Shown here: positions 1 through 8,799 of the stretch, piece by piece
Layout of the letters: each line of letters starts with the position of its first letter
Position numbering within the stretch: position 1 is the first letter of the stretch
Assembly (NCBI RefSeq): GCF_030123505.1
Contig: NZ_CP126115.1
Span: forward strand, 1,378,001-1,442,000
Reading direction: 5' to 3'
DNA length: 64,000 nucleotides
DNA from: Neobacillus sp. YX16
GTDB taxonomy: Bacteria > Bacillota > Bacilli > Bacillales > Cytobacillaceae
Translations under genes and position numbers: made by a program
Notes under the pieces: generated by a model
Databases searched by the model: none
What the model was told of the DNA's origin: nothing
Seen by the model: the letters and a program-made list of their open reading frames with translations, nothing else

Positions 1-344
1 ATAACGTTATAGACAATTTATCGGGATATGTAAAACCGCAAGAATCTGGCAATCGCACTGGTGTACGCTGGGTAAACCTCACAAATAGTGACGGACATGG
101 TATTAAAATTTCCTCCACTTCTCGTCCAGTAGAATGTAATTTTTCACCGTATACTGCATTTGAAATAGAGAATGCAGCTCATCACTATGAACTGCCAAAT
201 GTGCACTATACAGTTGTTACTGTAGCAGGCAAACAAATGGGCGTTGGTGGAGATGATAGCTGGGGAGCACCCGTTTATCCGGAACATCTAGTGAAAGCGA
301 ATGAAGACATGAAATTTGAATTTATGATTCAACCAATTAAATAA
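1..344 (+). CDS. Beta-galactosidase (GH2, LacZ type), C-terminal end only
   Basis: The window opens inside this gene; 113 codons to a TAA stop remain, read from base 3. The fragment includes GVRWVNLTN and the hallmark MGVGGDDSWG, typical of the C-terminal small-chain beta-sandwich (Bgal_small_N) of LacZ-type beta-galactosidases. That domain shapes the active site of enzymes hydrolysing lactose and other beta-galactosides in the cytoplasm. The catalytic TIM barrel lies outside the window, so substrate and intactness cannot be judged. A hairpin terminator follows directly. Confidence 0.85.
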   Translation, partial: NVIDNLSGYVKPQESGNRTGVRWVNLTNSDGHGIKISSTSRPVECNFSPYTAFEIENAAHHYELPNVHYTVVTVAGKQMGVGGDDSWGAPVYPEHLVKANEDMKFEFMIQPIK

Positions 345-352
345 TATAGATC

Positions 353-390
353 GTAAAGAGCCTGAATTAACTCTGAGGCTCTTTACTTTT
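353..390 (+). terminator. Rho-independent terminator after the beta-galactosidase
   Basis: GTAAAGAGCC and GGCTCTTTAC form a 10-bp perfect stem with a 14-nt loop, followed by TTTT. It starts 9 nt after the stop codon. Confidence 0.8.
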
Positions 391-595
391 ATTACAGAAG
401 ATAATTCATCTTTGGAAGCGAAGAGTACTGTGAATTTACCGTGGCCAGAAAATCAAAAAGAAAGAAAGCTTAGAGTAGAGAATCATGTTTTAACTTTTCT
501 TTCGTATCCTGTATCTCAGCCTGAACTGGACCAAATACTTCCAATCTACTATCTTACTTAGTAGACAGATTTAACATAGAGGACTGCAACATTAA

Positions 596-877
<282 letters not shown>

Positions 878-1112
878 TATAACCCCTTCTTTTTTTTAAC
901 TGTTTTATGTTATGCGAACAGGGCTTGGATGACATCGAAAAAACTATTGCGTACCACAGTAATAACCGTTTTTGAAGTGGTTTAAATATGGACTATTATA
1001 GTAGTACAAAGCACATTCCTCCTATAAAGGTAGTTATCGACAATATACGTTAGATACGTATTTATGAGCATGTCTTCTAAAATGATTAAGTGCTTAGTAA
1101 AGATCGTTCCCC

Positions 1113-1173
1113 TTGACATCTTTTTCAAAAAAATATATGGTTATCTTCGGTAATAGTTATCCATGGTAACTAT
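1113..1173 (+). promoter_or_regulatory. Promoter and palindromic operator of the MarR/MFS operon
   Basis: A -35 TTGACA (1113-1118) and a weaker -10 TATGGT (1136-1141) are 17 bp apart. Just downstream, over the expected transcription start, arms ATAGTTA and TAACTAT (1153-1173) flank a 7-nt centre, the kind of site a MarR dimer binds to repress its own operon. The rest of the 320-bp gap (878-1112) shows nothing recognisable. Confidence 0.6.
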
Positions 1174-1197
1174 TTTATGTAGGAGGGGAAGAAAGAA

Positions 1198-1629
1198 TTG
1201 GAAGGTTTTTTTCAGCGTTATTTAAGTCTGTATAGATCACTTATAACTTCATTGAATGAACTAATGAGAACTTATGAGCTTTCTTATTCTCTGTGGCAAG
1301 TTATTTTTTACATTAAAAGAAATGGGCCTTCGACACTTGTAGATATTGCAAATCATTATAATGTAGAAAAGCCAACCATCACAAGGAGGGTTCATCGTTT
1401 GGAAGATCTACAAATGGTGAAGCAAATTCCTGGTATGGATAGGCGAGAGAAAGTCATTCAGTTAACAGAATTAGGAGAAGAGATTTACAAAGCATGTAGA
1501 AAAAAAATAACGGATTTAGAAAATAGTGTTATGGTAGGTATCGCTAATGAAGAGCAAATGATTACGTTTCAAACGCTTCCTAAAATCCAGGATAATATTA
1601 TGAGAAGCGGGGGAAGCAAAAGTGAGTAA
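1198..1629 (+). CDS. MarR-family transcriptional regulator
   Basis: A 143-residue winged-helix repressor of the MarR family. The segment STLVDIANHYNVEKPTITRR is the recognition helix-turn-helix, followed by the wing around DRREKVIQLTELG. Translation starts at TTG behind AGGAGGGG. The stop overlaps the next gene by 8 bp, so it is co-translated with the MFS exporter; this matches the B. subtilis ywoH-ywoG arrangement. A palindrome over the promoter start suggests autorepression relieved by a small molecule that the transporter may export. The ligand is unknown. Confidence 0.85.
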   Translation: MEGFFQRYLSLYRSLITSLNELMRTYELSYSLWQVIFYIKRNGPSTLVDIANHYNVEKPTITRRVHRLEDLQMVKQIPGMDRREKVIQLTELGEEIYKACRKKITDLENSVMVGIANEEQMITFQTLPKIQDNIMRSGGSKSE

Positions 1630-2812
1630 ACCTAAATTATGGACAAAGGATTTTATCATTGTATCCAGCGTCAATTTTTTGTTAACGTTAGTCTTTTATT
1701 TGTTAATTGTGATTATCGGTGTTTATGCGGTAGATGAATATCATGCTACTACAAGCCAGGCCGGGCTTGTTACAGGAATTTTTATTGTTGGGACATTAAT
1801 TGGGCGTCTGTTTATTGGCCGCAGTATGAATTCAATTGGCCTTAAAAAAACGTTGTTCATTGGATTAATTCTATTTATTCTTACAACATCATTATATTTT
1901 ATCCATTTAGGTATCACCTTCCTGCTTATTACTCGTTTATTACATGGGATTACACTGGGGATCGCAAGCACTGCAACAGGAACAATTGTGGCTCAGATTA
2001 TCCCAAAAAGACGTAGAGGAGAAGGTATCGGTTATTACAGTATGAGTTCGACATTATCTACGGCAATCGGACCATTCATTGGACTATATATGAGCCAACA
2101 TACAAGCACTCAAATTATTTTTAGTCTCTGCCTGGCTTTAGGTATCTTCAGTTTGATTACAGCCTTCTTTGTGTATGTACCCGCATCGGAAGGAGCGGCA
2201 AAGACAACTGAAATAAAAGGAGTCAAACTCTCTGATTTTATTGAGCCAAAGGCAGTCCCGATTGCATTGATTACTTTAATAATCGGTTTCTGTTACTCCA
2301 GTGTTCTATCTTTTATTAATTTCTATGCAATTGAAATTGAACTGGTTCGTGCTGCAAGTTTCTTCTTTCTTGTGTATTCAATAGCAGTACTGATTTCCCG
2401 TCCATTCACAGGCCGTTTAATGGACGAAAAAGGGGCAAACTATGTGATGTATCCGGCATTTGTCCTCTTTACTGCTGGAATGCTGATTTTAGGTTCAGCC
2501 CACAACAGCATCACTTTGTTAGTAGCGGGTTTACTGATTGGACTCGGATTTGGGAATATGCAGTCCTGCACACAGGCAATCGCAATTAAACTGACTCCTT
2601 CTCATCGTATGGGACTGGCAACGTCGACTTTCTTTATATTTCTTGATGCCGGTCTTGGATTCGGACCTTATTTGCTTGGATTCATCCTTCCATTTACGAG
2701 CTATAGTACACTTTATATGATTCTAGGAGTTGTAGTGTTGGTATCTTCTGGTCTTTACTTTTTACTGCACGGAAAGAAAGAAAAGGCTAGTATCAATGCT
2801 TTAACTTCATAA
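1622..2812 (+). CDS. MFS transporter (drug/metabolite efflux type, YwoG-like)
   Basis: A 396-residue major facilitator with about 12 hydrophobic segments. The cytoplasmic loop between helices 2 and 3 reads GRLFIGRSMNSIGLKK, the GxxxDRxGRR-like motif A in a variant form; a second copy occurs in the C-half (SRPFTGRLMDEKG). Length is normal for DHA1-type proton-driven exporters. GTG start at 1622 lies inside the end of the marR-like gene, implying translational coupling. Substrate is not predictable; the MarR partner points to export of a toxic or signalling compound. Confidence 0.85.
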   Translation: MSKPKLWTKDFIIVSSVNFLLTLVFYLLIVIIGVYAVDEYHATTSQAGLVTGIFIVGTLIGRLFIGRSMNSIGLKKTLFIGLILFILTTSLYFIHLGITFLLITRLLHGITLGIASTATGTIVAQIIPKRRRGEGIGYYSMSSTLSTAIGPFIGLYMSQHTSTQIIFSLCLALGIFSLITAFFVYVPASEGAAKTTEIKGVKLSDFIEPKAVPIALITLIIGFCYSSVLSFINFYAIEIELVRAASFFFLVYSIAVLISRPFTGRLMDEKGANYVMYPAFVLFTAGMLILGSAHNSITLLVAGLLIGLGFGNMQSCTQAIAIKLTPSHRMGLATSTFFIFLDAGLGFGPYLLGFILPFTSYSTLYMILGVVVLVSSGLYFLLHGKKEKASINALTS

Positions 2813-2818
2813 TAAATA

Positions 2819-2856
2819 AGAAGGGACATCTTTTATAAGAGATGTTCCTTCTTTAA
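2819..2856 (+). terminator. Rho-independent terminator after the MFS gene
   Basis: GAAGGGACATCT pairs with AGATGTTCCTTC (one G-T pair), followed by TTT. It lies just downstream of the MFS stop codon. Confidence 0.75.
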
Positions 2857-2972
2857 TATAAAAATTTAGTAAGAGGAAATATTAGTAAATTGTCGAATAG
2901 TGCATATAGGAAAGTTATTGAAGAAAGGTTAAAAAGGTTTAAAGAGAATGTAAAAGGGGGGGAAACATATTT

Positions 2973-5042
2973 ATGATTCCAGCAAAAATAGAACCCACAT
3001 CAATCACTGCTGCCATAAGAGAAAAAAGTGAGGAATCCATCTTCGATTGGTTCGATCTGAATAAGCAATCGTTCTATACACTTGGCTGGTCTTATCTTGG
3101 CAATCAGCAGCAAATGGAAGAGCTTTTTTACCAGACCATTATAAAAGTCCATAAGGAATTGCCTCGCTTTAAAAGGGAAACATCATTCGAAACGTGGGTC
3201 ACATCCATCTTCATACATATCTGCCGGAAGCTTTCTGAGGATAGAAGTTTACTAACTAGAGTGGAAACTGAAACACGTCAGGATATATTTAAAGCACTTG
3301 ATCAATTAAAAGAGTATGAGAAAGATGCGATGGTCCTTACTTATGTAAAGGGAATCTCTAAGGAAGAGGGGGCACATCTTCTCCAAGTTTCAGTGGAAAA
3401 GATGAAAGAGCTTTTGTTTTCCGGAATTCGGTCACTAAGAAACGAAATGGGGGACGGATCTCTCTATAATGGCTGTAAAGAGTATCAAAAGGATTACATC
3501 GATTACTTAGAAAGAACCTTAGATCGTCCGATAAAGATTGATTTAGAGAAACATATTTATCATTGTCAAGAATGTCAGACGGATTTGGCGACCTTTCAGG
3601 ATGTTATGTTAACCCTAGTAAATCTTACTGATAGAATGAAAGATTTGCATGTGCCATCTGATTTCATGGAGAACATTAAAGATAGGCTGGCAGTTAAGGA
3701 AAAGCATAGGCAACAGAAGAACAAGAAACGTATAAGAAAAGGACTTGTTTTTGCAGGAATATTCGCAATATTAATAGGAATAGAATTTTTTACAGGAGCG
3801 TTTTCCAAATCCTACTATACATGGACAGAGGAGGATCAGGAATTGCGTGCCTTTCTTGAACAAGACCTGGGAGAAAGTCTGAACCTTGAAGCCGAAAGCA
3901 ATGGGGTGAAAATCAAGATCAAGAGTGCGATTGCGGATGAGGTTCAGACGCTTGTTTTTTACGAAATAGAAGATACGAAAGAAGACAATCAATATGTTAT
4001 GGATGCTTTTGATGGGGTTTTTGTGGAGAACGATTTTGAAATCATGAACACGGCAGCATATCCAAGGTACTATCCTCCTGACCTTGAGGCTGCTGTAAAT
4101 AACGAAGAAAAGAACGTGTATCAAGGGAGGATAAGTCTGCAGCCACTCACAAGTGATAAAGGCACTATCAAACTGAAAATCACAAAACTTCATAAATTGA
4201 TTCGTGATACGTCTGACCAGAATGGTCTTGTAGCTTACGGGGGCATGGAAAGTGAAACAGGGAAGTGGAACTTCGAAATCCCTGTAACAAAACAGCCTTC
4301 CGCCGAATATGCCTTGGATGAAGAAACAATAGTCGAAGGTATCCCGGTTCGATTTGATAAACTAACCATTGCACCAACTGCGACGGTTTTGCAATATGGT
4401 GTTAATATTGAACAGCGAGAGAAACGGTTAGACGTTATTAATTTTAATAATCTAGAAGTGAACAATAAAAAAGTGAAAGCTGATAGTTATGGCAGTTCAT
4501 TTTTAGAAACAACTTATGACGAAAACTGGATTCCTATGCAATCACACTTTGACCCACTTTTTGGAGAAAAGCCAAAAAATATTAACGTTCAATTCGAATC
4601 GACTTATTTTACTTTTGAAGACCTAAAAACCATCGAATTGGATGAAATACAGGAATATCCCCATACCTTTGAATATGCAGGCAGTACAATGTCTATCGAC
4701 AAGGTGGAAGTGGGACAGCCGACGAAAGTTGTCATAAGTAATCATGAGAATCGTTCATATGAGTCGCTTAACTTCGAAGTTATCGGTGAGGATGAAAGTG
4801 AAATTGTATCAATGGAGATGGATTCAGAAGGAGTGCTCGTTGATAAAAACGGGGTGGAGTACAATATGAATGAACCTATATCCTATGAAGAAATCGAGCA
4901 ACCCCGTCATTTCATTACAGTTCTTAACACGAAGTTACACCCTAACACCGCTGGAGAAAAAGTAATTCCTAACAGGCTGGTGATTTATGGATATAATGCA
5001 ATGAAATATTTGGATGATGTTGTAAAGATTTCGTTGGAATAA
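2973..5042 (+). CDS. ECF sigma factor fused to a membrane-bound zinc anti-sigma protein
   Basis: A 689-residue single-chain fusion. Residues about 22-90 look like sigma region 2 and 103-158 like sigma region 4 ([20 protein letters not shown]). Then comes an anti-sigma zinc finger with the HxxxCxxC motif (H194, C198, C201), a basic linker, one membrane helix (about 257-277), and a long extracytoplasmic domain of about 410 residues resembling the DUF4179/DUF5643-type ectodomains of Bacillus anti-sigma proteins. The ATG follows a strong AAGGGGGGG site. Sigma factors and anti-sigmas are normally two genes; here the sigma part would be tethered to the membrane. Release could need proteolysis, or the sigma part may have become a sensor or anchor. 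No separate partner gene is adjacent. Confidence 0.8.
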   Translation: MIPAKIEPTSITAAIREKSEESIFDWFDLNKQSFYTLGWSYLGNQQQMEELFYQTIIKVHKELPRFKRETSFETWVTSIFIHICRKLSEDRSLLTRVETETRQDIFKALDQLKEYEKDAMVLTYVKGISKEEGAHLLQVSVEKMKELLFSGIRSLRNEMGDGSLYNGCKEYQKDYIDYLERTLDRPIKIDLEKHIYHCQECQTDLATFQDVMLTLVNLTDRMKDLHVPSDFMENIKDRLAVKEKHRQQKNKKRIRKGLVFAGIFAILIGIEFFTGAFSKSYYTWTEEDQELRAFLEQDLGESLNLEAESNGVKIKIKSAIADEVQTLVFYEIEDTKEDNQYVMDAFDGVFVENDFEIMNTAAYPRYYPPDLEAAVNNEEKNVYQGRISLQPLTSDKGTIKLKITKLHKLIRDTSDQNGLVAYGGMESETGKWNFEIPVTKQPSAEYALDEETIVEGIPVRFDKLTIAPTATVLQYGVNIEQREKRLDVINFNNLEVNNKKVKADSYGSSFLETTYDENWIPMQSHFDPLFGEKPKNINVQFESTYFTFEDLKTIELDEIQEYPHTFEYAGSTMSIDKVEVGQPTKVVISNHENRSYESLNFEVIGEDESEIVSMEMDSEGVLVDKNGVEYNMNEPISYEEIEQPRHFITVLNTKLHPNTAGEKVIPNRLVIYGYNAMKYLDDVVKISLE

Positions 5043-5067
5043 TCTTTACTATTATTTACATAGTAGT

Positions 5068-5601
5068 ATGAAAATTAATAGGATTAGATATAGAGAACGA
5101 ATGAATGAATTAGGGGAGGAAGTTCCTGTGGGAGATGTAGGAGAGCTGATTTTCCGCGGCCCAAATGTCATGAAAGGCTACTATAAAATGCCTGAAGAGA
5201 CAAAAAAGGCGGTTAAAGATGGCTGGCTTTATACTGGTGATCTGGCAAAAATGGATGAAGATGGCTATTTTTATATTGTCGATCGGAAAAAAGATATGAT
5301 TATTGTAGGAGGGTATAACGTTTACCCGAGGGAAGTCGAAGAAGTCTTCTATCATCATCCCGACGTATTGGAGGCTGCGGTTTTTGGCGTACCGGATCCA
5401 AATCGCGGTGAGGCAGTGGTAGCTTATGTCGCCGCCAAAGACCCGTTACTAACGGTGGAACAACTGCATGCCTACTATCTGGCAAAATATAAACTTCCTT
5501 CGGTCATTGAAATCATCGAGGAACTGCCGAAAAGTGGAACGGGGAAAATTTTAAGAAGGGCCTTAAAAGAACAGCTGGTTGAAAAAGTTGCTGTAGTTTA
5601 G
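5068..5601 (+). pseudogene. Acyl-CoA synthetase (AMP-binding) remnant, C-terminal third
   Basis: From about codon 11 the reading frame matches the C-terminal part of long-chain fatty-acid/acyl-CoA ligases: [25 protein letters not shown], the hinge [20 protein letters not shown], and the catalytic-lysine region [11 protein letters not shown]. Family members are about 500-560 residues; the adenylation N-domain is absent. Only 25 bp separate it from the sigma-fusion gene, so the 5' part was probably lost when that junction formed. The C-terminal domain alone cannot activate acids. It precedes a broken CoA-transferase, suggesting a decayed acid-activation operon. Confidence 0.8.
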
Positions 5602-5642
5602 AAAAATGGCGGTTTAAAAAAACCGGTAAGGAGTAGACATCG

Positions 5643-6827
5643 ATGTATGCTTTAGAAGGAATTAAAATACTCGATTTATCAAGAACATTAGCAGGCCCGT
5701 TTTCTACCATGTTGCTTGGAGATATGGGGGCAGATGTGATTAAGGTTGAGCAGCCTGGGCAAGGAGATGAGTCCAGGCGCTTCACTCCTCCAACGTGGAA
5801 TGATGAAAGTTGCTATTATCTAAGTTCAAACAGAAATAAACGAAGCATTACGGTCGATCTAAAAAGTGAAGAGGGAAAAGAAATTATTTATAAATTAGCG
5901 AAAGACGCTGATGTTCTAGTAGAAAATTTTCGAACAGGAACACTAGAAAAACTAGGTTATGGTTATGAAACAATGAAAAATATAAATCCTCGTTTGATCT
6001 ATTGTTCTATTTCAGGATTTGGCAGGACAGGTCCCGAAAGGAATAGAGCCGGCTACGACCTTCTTTTACAAGGGTTCGGTGGATGAATGAGTATCACAGG
6101 TGATGCCCATTCAGGTCCGGCAAAAGCAGGTATGTCCATTGTAGATTTAACAACGGGGATGTTTGCAGCTTATGGTATTTTAAGTGCATTATTCTCTGTA
6201 CAGAAAACAGGAAAAGGACAATTTGTTGATGTAAGTTTGCTTGATGGACAAGTTGTATTGTTGAATCATCTGGCAACTGGATTTCTTGCAACAGGTAAGG
6301 CTGCTGGAAGAATGGGATCAGCTCATCCTTCGATTGTTCCATACCAATCGTTTAGAGCAAAAGACATGGATATCATTTTGGCTGTAGCCAATGATCGATT
6401 ATGGAAAAAGTGCTGCCAGGCTTTAGATTGGATTGATTTAATGGAAGATGCTCGTTTTGAAACAAATGCAAAGCGAGTGGATCATCGTCAAGAACTTGTG
6501 AATATTATTTCTGAGAGACTGATTACGATGGAAAGCAAAGATATTTTTGAAAAGATGGATAATGCTGGGGTCCCATGTGGTCCAATTCACACAATTGATC
6601 AAGTTCTCAATCACCCTCAGGTTCGTGCAAGGGAAATGATGATTGAGATTGACCATCCTATTGTAAAGAATCTGAAAGTCCCTGGATTTCCAGGTAAATG
6701 ATCGGAAACTCCGTCAAAAGTTCGACGCCATCCACCATTGCTTGGAGAACATACAGACGAAGTCTTAGAGGAACTGGGTTACTCCAAAGAACAAATTCAA
6801 AACCTAAAAAGTGGGAATGTAATATAA
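5643..6827 (+). pseudogene. CaiB/BaiF-type CoA-transferase interrupted by two in-frame TGA codons
   Basis: Read through, this is a full-length (394-codon) class III CoA-transferase: LDLSRTLAGPFSTMLLGDMG at the N-terminus, the catalytic Asp region GDESRRFTPP...NRNKRSI, and a C-terminal LLGEHTDEVLEELGY. The frame is broken by TGA at 6084-6086 (GFGG-stop-MSITGD) and at 6699-6701 (PGK-stop-SETPS). Relatives carry a Leu or similar hydrophobic residue at both places (GGLMS, IKLSETP), so each is explained by a single TTA/TTG to TGA change. No frameshift is needed. Together with the truncated ligase upstream, this reads as a dying operon. A sequencing error is possible but less likely for two events. 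Confidence 0.85.
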
Positions 6828-6835
6828 TCAAAGAA

Positions 6836-6884
6836 AGTGCCAGGCACCATCCGTAAATTTAGAAGGTGCCAGGCACTTTTTTGG
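6836..6884 (+). repeat. Dispersed hairpin element with GTGCCAGGCACC arms, copy 1
   Basis: AGTGCCAGGCACC (6836-6848) and GGTGCCAGGCACT (6865-6877) form a stem with one central mismatch, followed by a T-run, so it could terminate the CoA-transferase transcript. A diverged second copy with the same internal CATCCG and GAAGGTGCC segments lies at 8214-8262. Confidence 0.75.
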
Positions 6885-7014
6885 CTTAGAAATCCAAGAT
6901 GATGGAAAATGTATTGCGTTTGTAAATACATTAGCATACAATGGCGATATTAATTATTTGAACGGATGCCAAAAGAAGCCTCCGCATAGCGATAAAATAT
7001 GGAGGTGTAAGAGA

Positions 7015-7224
7015 ATGAATAAACGATGGACGATTGGTAAAATTAAAGAATTTGTTGAAAACAATTCGGAAAGTAAGTTGCTAACGACGGAATATCACGG
7101 CTTTTCTCAAAAGTTACTATTTAAATGTGCATGTGGCAGCAACTTTGAAAAAACATTAACGAAATTTAAAAATAATAACCAACGTAAATGTGACGTGTGC
7201 CAACCACCAAAGGAGGCACGATAA
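7015..7224 (+). CDS. Small zinc-ribbon protein of unknown function
   Basis: A 69-residue basic protein with a possible four-cysteine zinc ribbon: CACG (CxC) near the middle and CDVC (CxxC) near the end, separated by a Lys/Asn-rich strand-loop. This pattern recurs as a DNA-binding module beside homing-endonuclease-like and phage proteins. ATG at 7015 is chosen because GGAGGTG sits 8 nt upstream; an upstream TTG at 6958 lacks a site. The reading frame continues open upstream to 6823 without a start codon and includes plausible coding-like sequence, so this may be the tail of a once longer gene. Confidence 0.5.
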   Translation: MNKRWTIGKIKEFVENNSESKLLTTEYHGFSQKLLFKCACGSNFEKTLTKFKNNNQRKCDVCQPPKEAR

Positions 7225-7241
7225 CGTAAAGTGAATAAACA

Positions 7242-7285
7242 AAGTGCCAATTTCTTTTAAAGAGAAGTTGGCACTATTTTTTATT
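7242..7285 (+). terminator. Rho-independent terminator after the zinc-ribbon gene
   Basis: AAGTGCCAA pairs with TTGGCACT, with TTCTTT/AGAGAA extending the stem, followed by ATTTTTTATTTT. Confidence 0.75.
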
Positions 7286-7453
7286 TTAAAAAAAGAAGAG
7301 AAATCATAAGAAACCAAATGAAGTGCGATGTCTTCTTGCAAATACTTTTGAAAGATGTTAAGCTATAGAAGAATTATTTTTGTTCGGTGTAAAGGATAGT
7401 ATAAGATTAACTTTTCGTCTTGATGATCACTGAGTGCAAGGATAGTAATACAT

Positions 7454-7480
7454 TGTGTGCAAAGCACACAGCAGGAGGAA
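7454..7480 (+). promoter_or_regulatory. Leader hairpin abutting the csp ribosome binding site
   Basis: TGTGTGC (7454-7460) and GCACACA (7464-7470) form a 7-bp stem with an AAA loop ending directly next to the GCAGGAGGA ribosome binding site. Cold-shock genes often have structured leaders that control ribosome access; that role is inferred here from position only. Confidence 0.45.
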
Positions 7481-7485
7481 ACAAC

Positions 7486-7686
7486 ATGGAACAAGGTAAA
7501 GTAAAATGGTTTAACGCAGAAAAAGGTTTCGGATTTATCGAGCGTGAAGCAGGAGAAGACGTATTCGTTCATTTCTCAGCTATCCAAGGCGAAGGTTTCA
7601 AATCTTTAGACGAAGGTCAAGCAGTTACTTTTGACGTTGAGCAAGGCCAACGTGGAGCTCAAGCTGCTAACGTTCGTAAAGCTTAA
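7486..7686 (+). CDS. cspD: Cold-shock protein (CspA/B/D family)
   Basis: A 66-residue single OB-fold nucleic-acid chaperone. RNP1 (KGFGFIE) and RNP2 (DVFVHFSAI) are intact, and the start [16 protein letters not shown] is the classic family opening. It binds single-stranded RNA and DNA and melts secondary structure. ATG at 7486 follows AGGAGGAAACAAC. Codon choice is strongly biased, as expected for a highly expressed gene. The leader contains a hairpin next to the ribosome binding site. Family identity is certain; which paralogue (B, C or D) it is cannot be fixed from sequence alone. Confidence 0.95.
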   Translation: MEQGKVKWFNAEKGFGFIEREAGEDVFVHFSAIQGEGFKSLDEGQAVTFDVEQGQRGAQAANVRKA

Positions 7687-7704
7687 TAATTAAGAACAAA
7701 CTAG

Positions 7705-7733
7705 CAGGCTCTTTATAGAGTCTGTTTTTTTTT
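7705..7733 (+). terminator. Rho-independent terminator of the csp gene
   Basis: CAGGCTCT and AGAGTCTG form an 8-bp stem (one G-T pair), TTAT loop, followed by nine T. Confidence 0.9.
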
Positions 7734-7858
7734 CTTTCCAAAACAATACCCATTGCTCAACAATCGGTTAGGTTTAATTTGGCAATTAGATAAATTTATG
7801 TCAGTATAGACTTTGATTACTACTTAAAAATGTCTTAGACGGCTCTTGGAGGATTTGT

Positions 7859-8194
7859 ATGCCACATTTAATCATTAGAGGAGTTTCAGTAGATCAGGTA
7901 AAAACAATTAGTGCTTCATTAGTACAAGAATTGGCGGATTTATGCGAATGTGGAAGTGACAATTTTACCTTAGAAATTGTCCAATCAACCTATGTGTTTG
8001 ATGGCGATGAAGTGCAAGGATATCCATTAATTGAAGTTAAATGGTTCGAACGCGGTCAGGAGATTCAAGACCAATTTGCCAGCATTGTAACCCAACATAT
8101 TCAATCACTCGATATTCCAGAGGTAGAAGTCGCTTTCAGTACATTCTTGGAGTCCGCTTATTATCTAAACGGAAAGAGTTTTGCCTCCTCGTAA
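7859..8194 (+). CDS. DUF1904 family protein
   Basis: A 111-residue protein starting MPHLIIRGVSVDQVKTIS, the usual opening of the DUF1904 family, which has a tautomerase-like (MIF superfamily) beta-alpha-beta fold. Conserved features include FTLEIVQSTYVFDG and PLIEVKWFERGQEIQD. In tautomerases Pro2 is the catalytic base, and a Pro follows Met here. Whether this family is catalytic is not established. ATG follows GGAGG. It stands alone, with a hairpin repeat/terminator behind it. Confidence 0.8.
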   Translation: MPHLIIRGVSVDQVKTISASLVQELADLCECGSDNFTLEIVQSTYVFDGDEVQGYPLIEVKWFERGQEIQDQFASIVTQHIQSLDIPEVEVAFSTFLESAYYLNGKSFASS

Positions 8195-8213
8195 CGAAAA
8201 GATTATCAAAAAA

Positions 8214-8262
8214 AGTAACAGGCACCATCCGCAAAATTGGAAGGTGCCTTGCAATTTTTTTG
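8214..8262 (+). repeat. Dispersed hairpin element with GGCACC arms, copy 2
   Basis: A diverged copy of the element at 6836-6884: AGTAACAGGCACCATCCG then GGAAGGTGCCTTGC and a T-run. It lies 19 nt after the DUF1904 stop and can act as its terminator. Confidence 0.7.
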
Positions 8263-8413
8263 ATATGTGTTTATTTGGAATCTTTATTAATCAAAAATTG
8301 GCAGAATGAAATTAATTGAGGGTATTTATCCTGATACGGTGCATATCATTAAAAAAAGGTCCAATCAGATATTTTGTTTAATGATTTTTTTCGACAAAAA
8401 ATGCGAAATTCCC

Positions 8414-8480
8414 TTGACGATAGGGATAAAACTTTGTAATATTATAAATGTGTTTAAGTTCTTTAACTTTTGTATATAAT
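8414..8480 (+). promoter_or_regulatory. Candidate promoters of tRNA-Gly
   Basis: TTGACG (8414-8419) is 17 bp from TAATAT (8437-8442). A perfect TATAAT (8475-8480) with a weak -35 lies only 10 nt before the tRNA. Either could drive the tRNA; the first has the better overall promoter. Confidence 0.5.
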
Positions 8481-8489
8481 GTCTTTTGT

Positions 8490-8563
8490 GCGGGTGTAGT
8501 TTAGTGGTAAAACCTCAGCCTTCCAAGCTGATGTTGTGAGTTCGATTCTCATCACCCGCTCCA
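8490..8563 (+). tRNA. tRNA-Gly (anticodon UCC)
   Basis: A full cloverleaf: acceptor GCGGGTG/CACCCGC, anticodon stem TCAGC/GCTGA with loop CTTCCAA giving anticodon TCC (reads GGA/GGG), T-arm TGAGTTCGATTCTCA, discriminator T and an encoded CCA end (8561-8563). Confidence 0.97.
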
Positions 8564-8575
8564 TACATATTACCA

Positions 8576-8619
8576 AACGCAGTGTATCGTTACTTGAGAA
8601 CGATGCATTGCGTTTTTTC
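8576..8619 (+). terminator. Rho-independent terminator of tRNA-Gly
   Basis: AACGCAGTGTATCGTT pairs with GAACGATGCATTGCGTT (G-T and one mismatch), followed by a T-run. Confidence 0.85.
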
Positions 8620-8682
8620 TATATTTAGGAAATAAGTTATTAATAAAAAGGCTCCTGTATAAAAAATCTTTTCAAACATCCC

Positions 8683-8797
8683 CTATTCGTTACCGTGAGC
8701 AGACTTTTTAACCCAAGACGGGCACGAATAGCTTCTATTCGTTACTGTGATCGTTTTTTAAACCCAAGACGGGCACGAATAACTTCCATTCGTTACT
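8683..8797. repeat. 52-bp tandem array A (2 full units plus a partial)
   Basis: Units begin at 8683, 8735 and 8787, exactly 52 bp apart. Each has TATTCGTTAC at one end and CGGGCACGAATA at the other, an inverted pair with 7-bp arms TATTCGT/ACGAATA, around a T-rich middle. It fills the gap between the tRNA-Gly terminator and the stop codon of the convergent B3/B4 gene. It is the same family as array C (30213-30435) in the opposite orientation. Confidence 0.9.
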
Positions 8798-8799
8798 CC

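Noticed and set aside
391..561. Open frame ending in SQPELDQILPIYYLT after the beta-galactosidase
   Set aside because: It looks somewhat protein-like, but has no start codon with a ribosome binding site and overlaps the terminator; at most a gene remnant.
3771..4193. 140-residue minus-strand frame inside the sigma fusion gene
   Set aside because: Antisense shadow of a clear coding region, no ribosome binding site and no family resemblance.
5643..6827. Selenocysteine or stop-codon recoding at the two TGA codons
   Set aside because: No SECIS-like hairpin is apparent directly after either TGA, relatives have Leu rather than Cys there, and the upstream gene is also broken.
6823..7014. Upstream extension of the zinc-ribbon frame (includes GLEIQDDGKCIAFVNTLAYN)
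   Set aside because: Looks coding-like but runs through the hairpin repeat and has no start codon, so only the part from ATG 7015 is annotated.
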